Positions 62,431-64,000 of a stretch of DNA of 64,000 nucleotides are shown here, piece by piece. The stretch comes from an uncultured Dehalococcoidia bacterium (GTDB lineage Bacteria; Chloroflexota; Dehalococcoidia; Lucifugimonadales; UBA1123). The notes beneath the pieces are model-generated. The model worked only from the letters and a program-made list of their open reading frames with translations, ran no database searches and was not told the DNA's origin. Location: positions 2,625,800 through 2,689,799 of the forward strand of contig OY282441.1 of the NCBI GenBank assembly GCA_958296105.1. The letters run 5' to 3'. Each line of letters opens with the position of its first letter. Within the stretch, counting starts at the first letter, position 1. The translations under genes and the position numbers were made by a program.

Positions 62431-64000
62431 TCAGTCTGTCCGAAAACTCGCCGCTCGATCGCCGTGAATGAAGTCCGCCAGCCGCTCGCCTATCATCATG
62501 GTGGTAACGTTCGTGTTGGCGCGAACGGTATTGGGCATGACCGAAGCGTCTGCCACGCGCAGCCCTTCCAGCCCGTACACCTTCAGCCGCTGATCGACCA
62601 CCGCCAGCGGGTCGGACGCAGGCCCCATCTTGCAGGTGCTGGTGAGATGCTGGCCTGTGGTGACCTCCCTCAGCATCCACTCGTCCAGCGCCTCGTCCGA
62701 CTCCAGATCCGAGTCCAGCGGCTCTATCCGCTCCTCGACCATGGAAGCCAGCTCGGGATGCTCGAACAGGTCGACTGCCAGCCTCACCGCCTCCCTCATG
62801 CGCCGTCGATCTTCCGGGTCTTCCAGCAGATGATAGTCCAAGAACGGCTGCACGCGCGGATCGGTGGACGTGAGGGTGACGCGCCCCTTGCTCGCCGCCA
62901 GATAGACCGAGCCGGTGATGCGAATGCCGAGCGGAACCATGCGCTCGCCCCCGCGATTTATGCGCTCGGACGCGAACGACTGCATCCACATCATCATGTC
63001 GTTTGGGCGGCTCGATCCGCTGGCGGTGTAGCGCAGCCCCACCTGAAGCCTCGGCGCGAGACCGTCCAGCTCCACGCCGTCCTTCACTCTGGCGGTGATG
63101 AAGATTAGCGGGTGGTCGCTGAAGCTCCTCCCAACGCCGGGCAGATCGTGTACTACCGGAATCCCCATCTCTCGAAGATGGTCCGCAGGCCCCACGCCCG
63201 AAAGCATCAAGAGCTGCGGGTTGGCTATCGTGCCGCCGCTGAGAACCGTCTCGTCCGCCTCGACCGCGAACCTCTCGCCCCCGCTTTCGACCTCCACCCC
63301 CACTGCGCGCCTGCCCTCGAACAGCAGCCTGCGCGCCGTGCAGCCGGCTCTGATCGTGAGGTTCAGGCGGTGGCGCGCTTGGCTCAGGTAGCCGAGGTTG
63401 GTACTCCACCGAATGCCGTTCGGGTTGTTGCACGGAAGGGGGCCGACTCCGTGCGCGTCTGGCGAGTTGAAGTCGGCTGTCTCGGCGTAGCCCGCGTCTA
63501 CGCACGCCGCATAGAAGGCGGTCTGCGCCGGCAGCCACTCCTCGCGCTCGAAGCGATGGCACATTATCGGGCCGTCAGTCCCATGGAAGTCGTCGTGGAA
63601 GTCGGTATCGGTCTCCAGCTTCCTGAAGAACGGCAGGACGTTCTCGAACTTCCACTCGTCGTTTCCGCAGGCGGCCCAGTCCTCGAAGTCGTGGGTTAGC
63701 CCGCGCAGGAACACCTGGCCGTTGATCGCGCTGGTGCCGCCCGTAACCTTCCCTCTGGGAACCAGCATTGGCTCGGCGACGTCGTTGCCCTTGCCGATGA
63801 ACTGCCAGTTGTGTTCGTCGCTGACCATGATATCCGTGCCGGTGGCGTACCCCATCTTGAGCTCCTCCGGGAGCGTGTCCAGATCGGGATAGTCCGGCCC
63901 CGCTTCCAGCAGCAGCACCGACTTGCTCGGGTCTTCGGACAGCCTGCTGGCAGCCGCCGCTCCGGCCGATCCCGCGCCCACAACGATTACGTCATACTTC
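62431..64000 (-). CDS. GMC-family FAD oxidoreductase (choline dehydrogenase-like), 5' end cut by window
   Basis: The frame is open from the window edge and contains 523 residues. It starts KYDVIVVGAGSAGAAAASRL, the FAD motif of GMC oxidoreductases, then VPRGKVTGGTSAINGQVFLRG. The second signature is VLSGGTIANPQLLMLSGVGP, and the C-terminal catalytic part has GQHLTSTCKMG and GLRVADASVMPNTVRANTNVTTMMIGERLAD. Only a few N-terminal residues can be missing. It oxidises an alcohol such as choline or a polyol, and it reads in the same direction as the decarboxylase genes. Confidence 0.93.
   Translation of the reverse strand, partial: KYDVIVVGAGSAGAAAASRLSEDPSKSVLLLEAGPDYPDLDTLPEELKMGYATGTDIMVSDEHNWQFIGKGNDVAEPMLVPRGKVTGGTSAINGQVFLRGLTHDFEDWAACGNDEWKFENVLPFFRKLETDTDFHDDFHGTDGPIMCHRFEREEWLPAQTAFYAACVDAGYAETADFNSPDAHGVGPLPCNNPNGIRWSTNLGYLSQARHRLNLTIRAGCTARRLLFEGRRAVGVEVESGGERFAVEADETVLSGGTIANPQLLMLSGVGPADHLREMGIPVVHDLPGVGRSFSDHPLIFITARVKDGVELDGLAPRLQVGLRYTASGSSRPNDMMMWMQSFASERINRGGERMVPLGIRITGSVYLAASKGRVTLTSTDPRVQPFLDYHLLEDPEDRRRMREAVRLAVDLFEHPELASMVEERIEPLDSDLESDEALDEWMLREVTTGQHLTSTCKMGPASDPLAVVDQRLKVYGLEGLRVADASVMPNTVRANTNVTTMMIGERLADFIHGDRAASFRTD

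Overview
This window is a high-GC bacterial chromosome segment. Gene content and protein style suggest Chloroflexota, possibly the SAR202/Dehalococcoidia side. The pointers are an HspR-controlled dnaK operon, a GuaB3-type IMP dehydrogenase homologue, split sulfopyruvate-decarboxylase-like subunits, FtsX-type giant permeases, and frequent GTG/TTG starts. The taxonomic placement is inference; no marker search was run.

Layout. Positions 1-12.5 kb hold metabolic genes (class III aminotransferase, SDR, zinc alcohol dehydrogenase, D-aminoacylase-like amidohydrolase, a 14-repeat Kelch lipoprotein). They are interrupted by mobile-looking genes: an AAA ATPase, an Mrr-like nuclease, and an overlapping HNH nuclease / Dam-like methyltransferase pair. 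Positions 12.6-19.8 kb carry a stub lipoprotein and two giant MacB/FtsX-type permeases with no ATPase. At 20-23 kb lies the heat-shock operon hspR-grpE-dnaK with a promoter overlapped by a HAIR-like operator. Positions 23-30.5 kb are mixed: a DUF262-HNH nuclease, a heptad-repeat membrane protein, guaB3, a probable selenocysteine SelW-like gene read through an in-frame TGA, queG, a second AAA ATPase behind a long nested palindrome, and a DtxR/MntR-type regulator.

Positions 30.5-52.6 kb are one long minus-strand translation block in the usual str-S10-spc-alpha order: rpsL, rpsG, fusA, rpsJ, rplC, rplD, rplW, rplB, rpsS, rplV, rpsC, rplP, rpmC, rpsQ, rplN, rplX, rplE, rpsN, rpsH, rplF, rplR, rpsE, rpmD, rplO, secY, adk, map, infA, rpmJ, rpsM, rpsK, (membrane protein), rpsD, rpoA, rplQ, truA, rplM, rpsI. 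A clear sigma70-type promoter precedes rpsL. The tuf gene is missing from its usual place after fusA, and an unrelated integral membrane protein sits between rpsK and rpsD.

Positions 52.7-64 kb hold mutM, an alkyltransferase-like protein gene, tRNA-Lys(TTT), fmt coupled to a DUF192 lipoprotein, and mutS2 behind a 72-bp tandem repeat. They continue with a flavin halogenase-like gene coupled to a methyltransferase, the two TPP-decarboxylase subunits, and a GMC oxidoreductase cut by the window end.

The strongest unexpected item is the SelW-like gene at 26818-27075. Its in-frame TGA forms a CxxU motif, a ribosome binding site precedes its upstream ATG, and a SECIS-like hairpin follows the TGA. 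A second theme is short tandem repeats placed exactly at gene junctions (grpE leader, rpsQ/rplN, rplD start, queG end, mutS2 start). The longest stretch without an accepted gene is about 290 bases (62-351); it holds only two hairpins and a weak promoter candidate.
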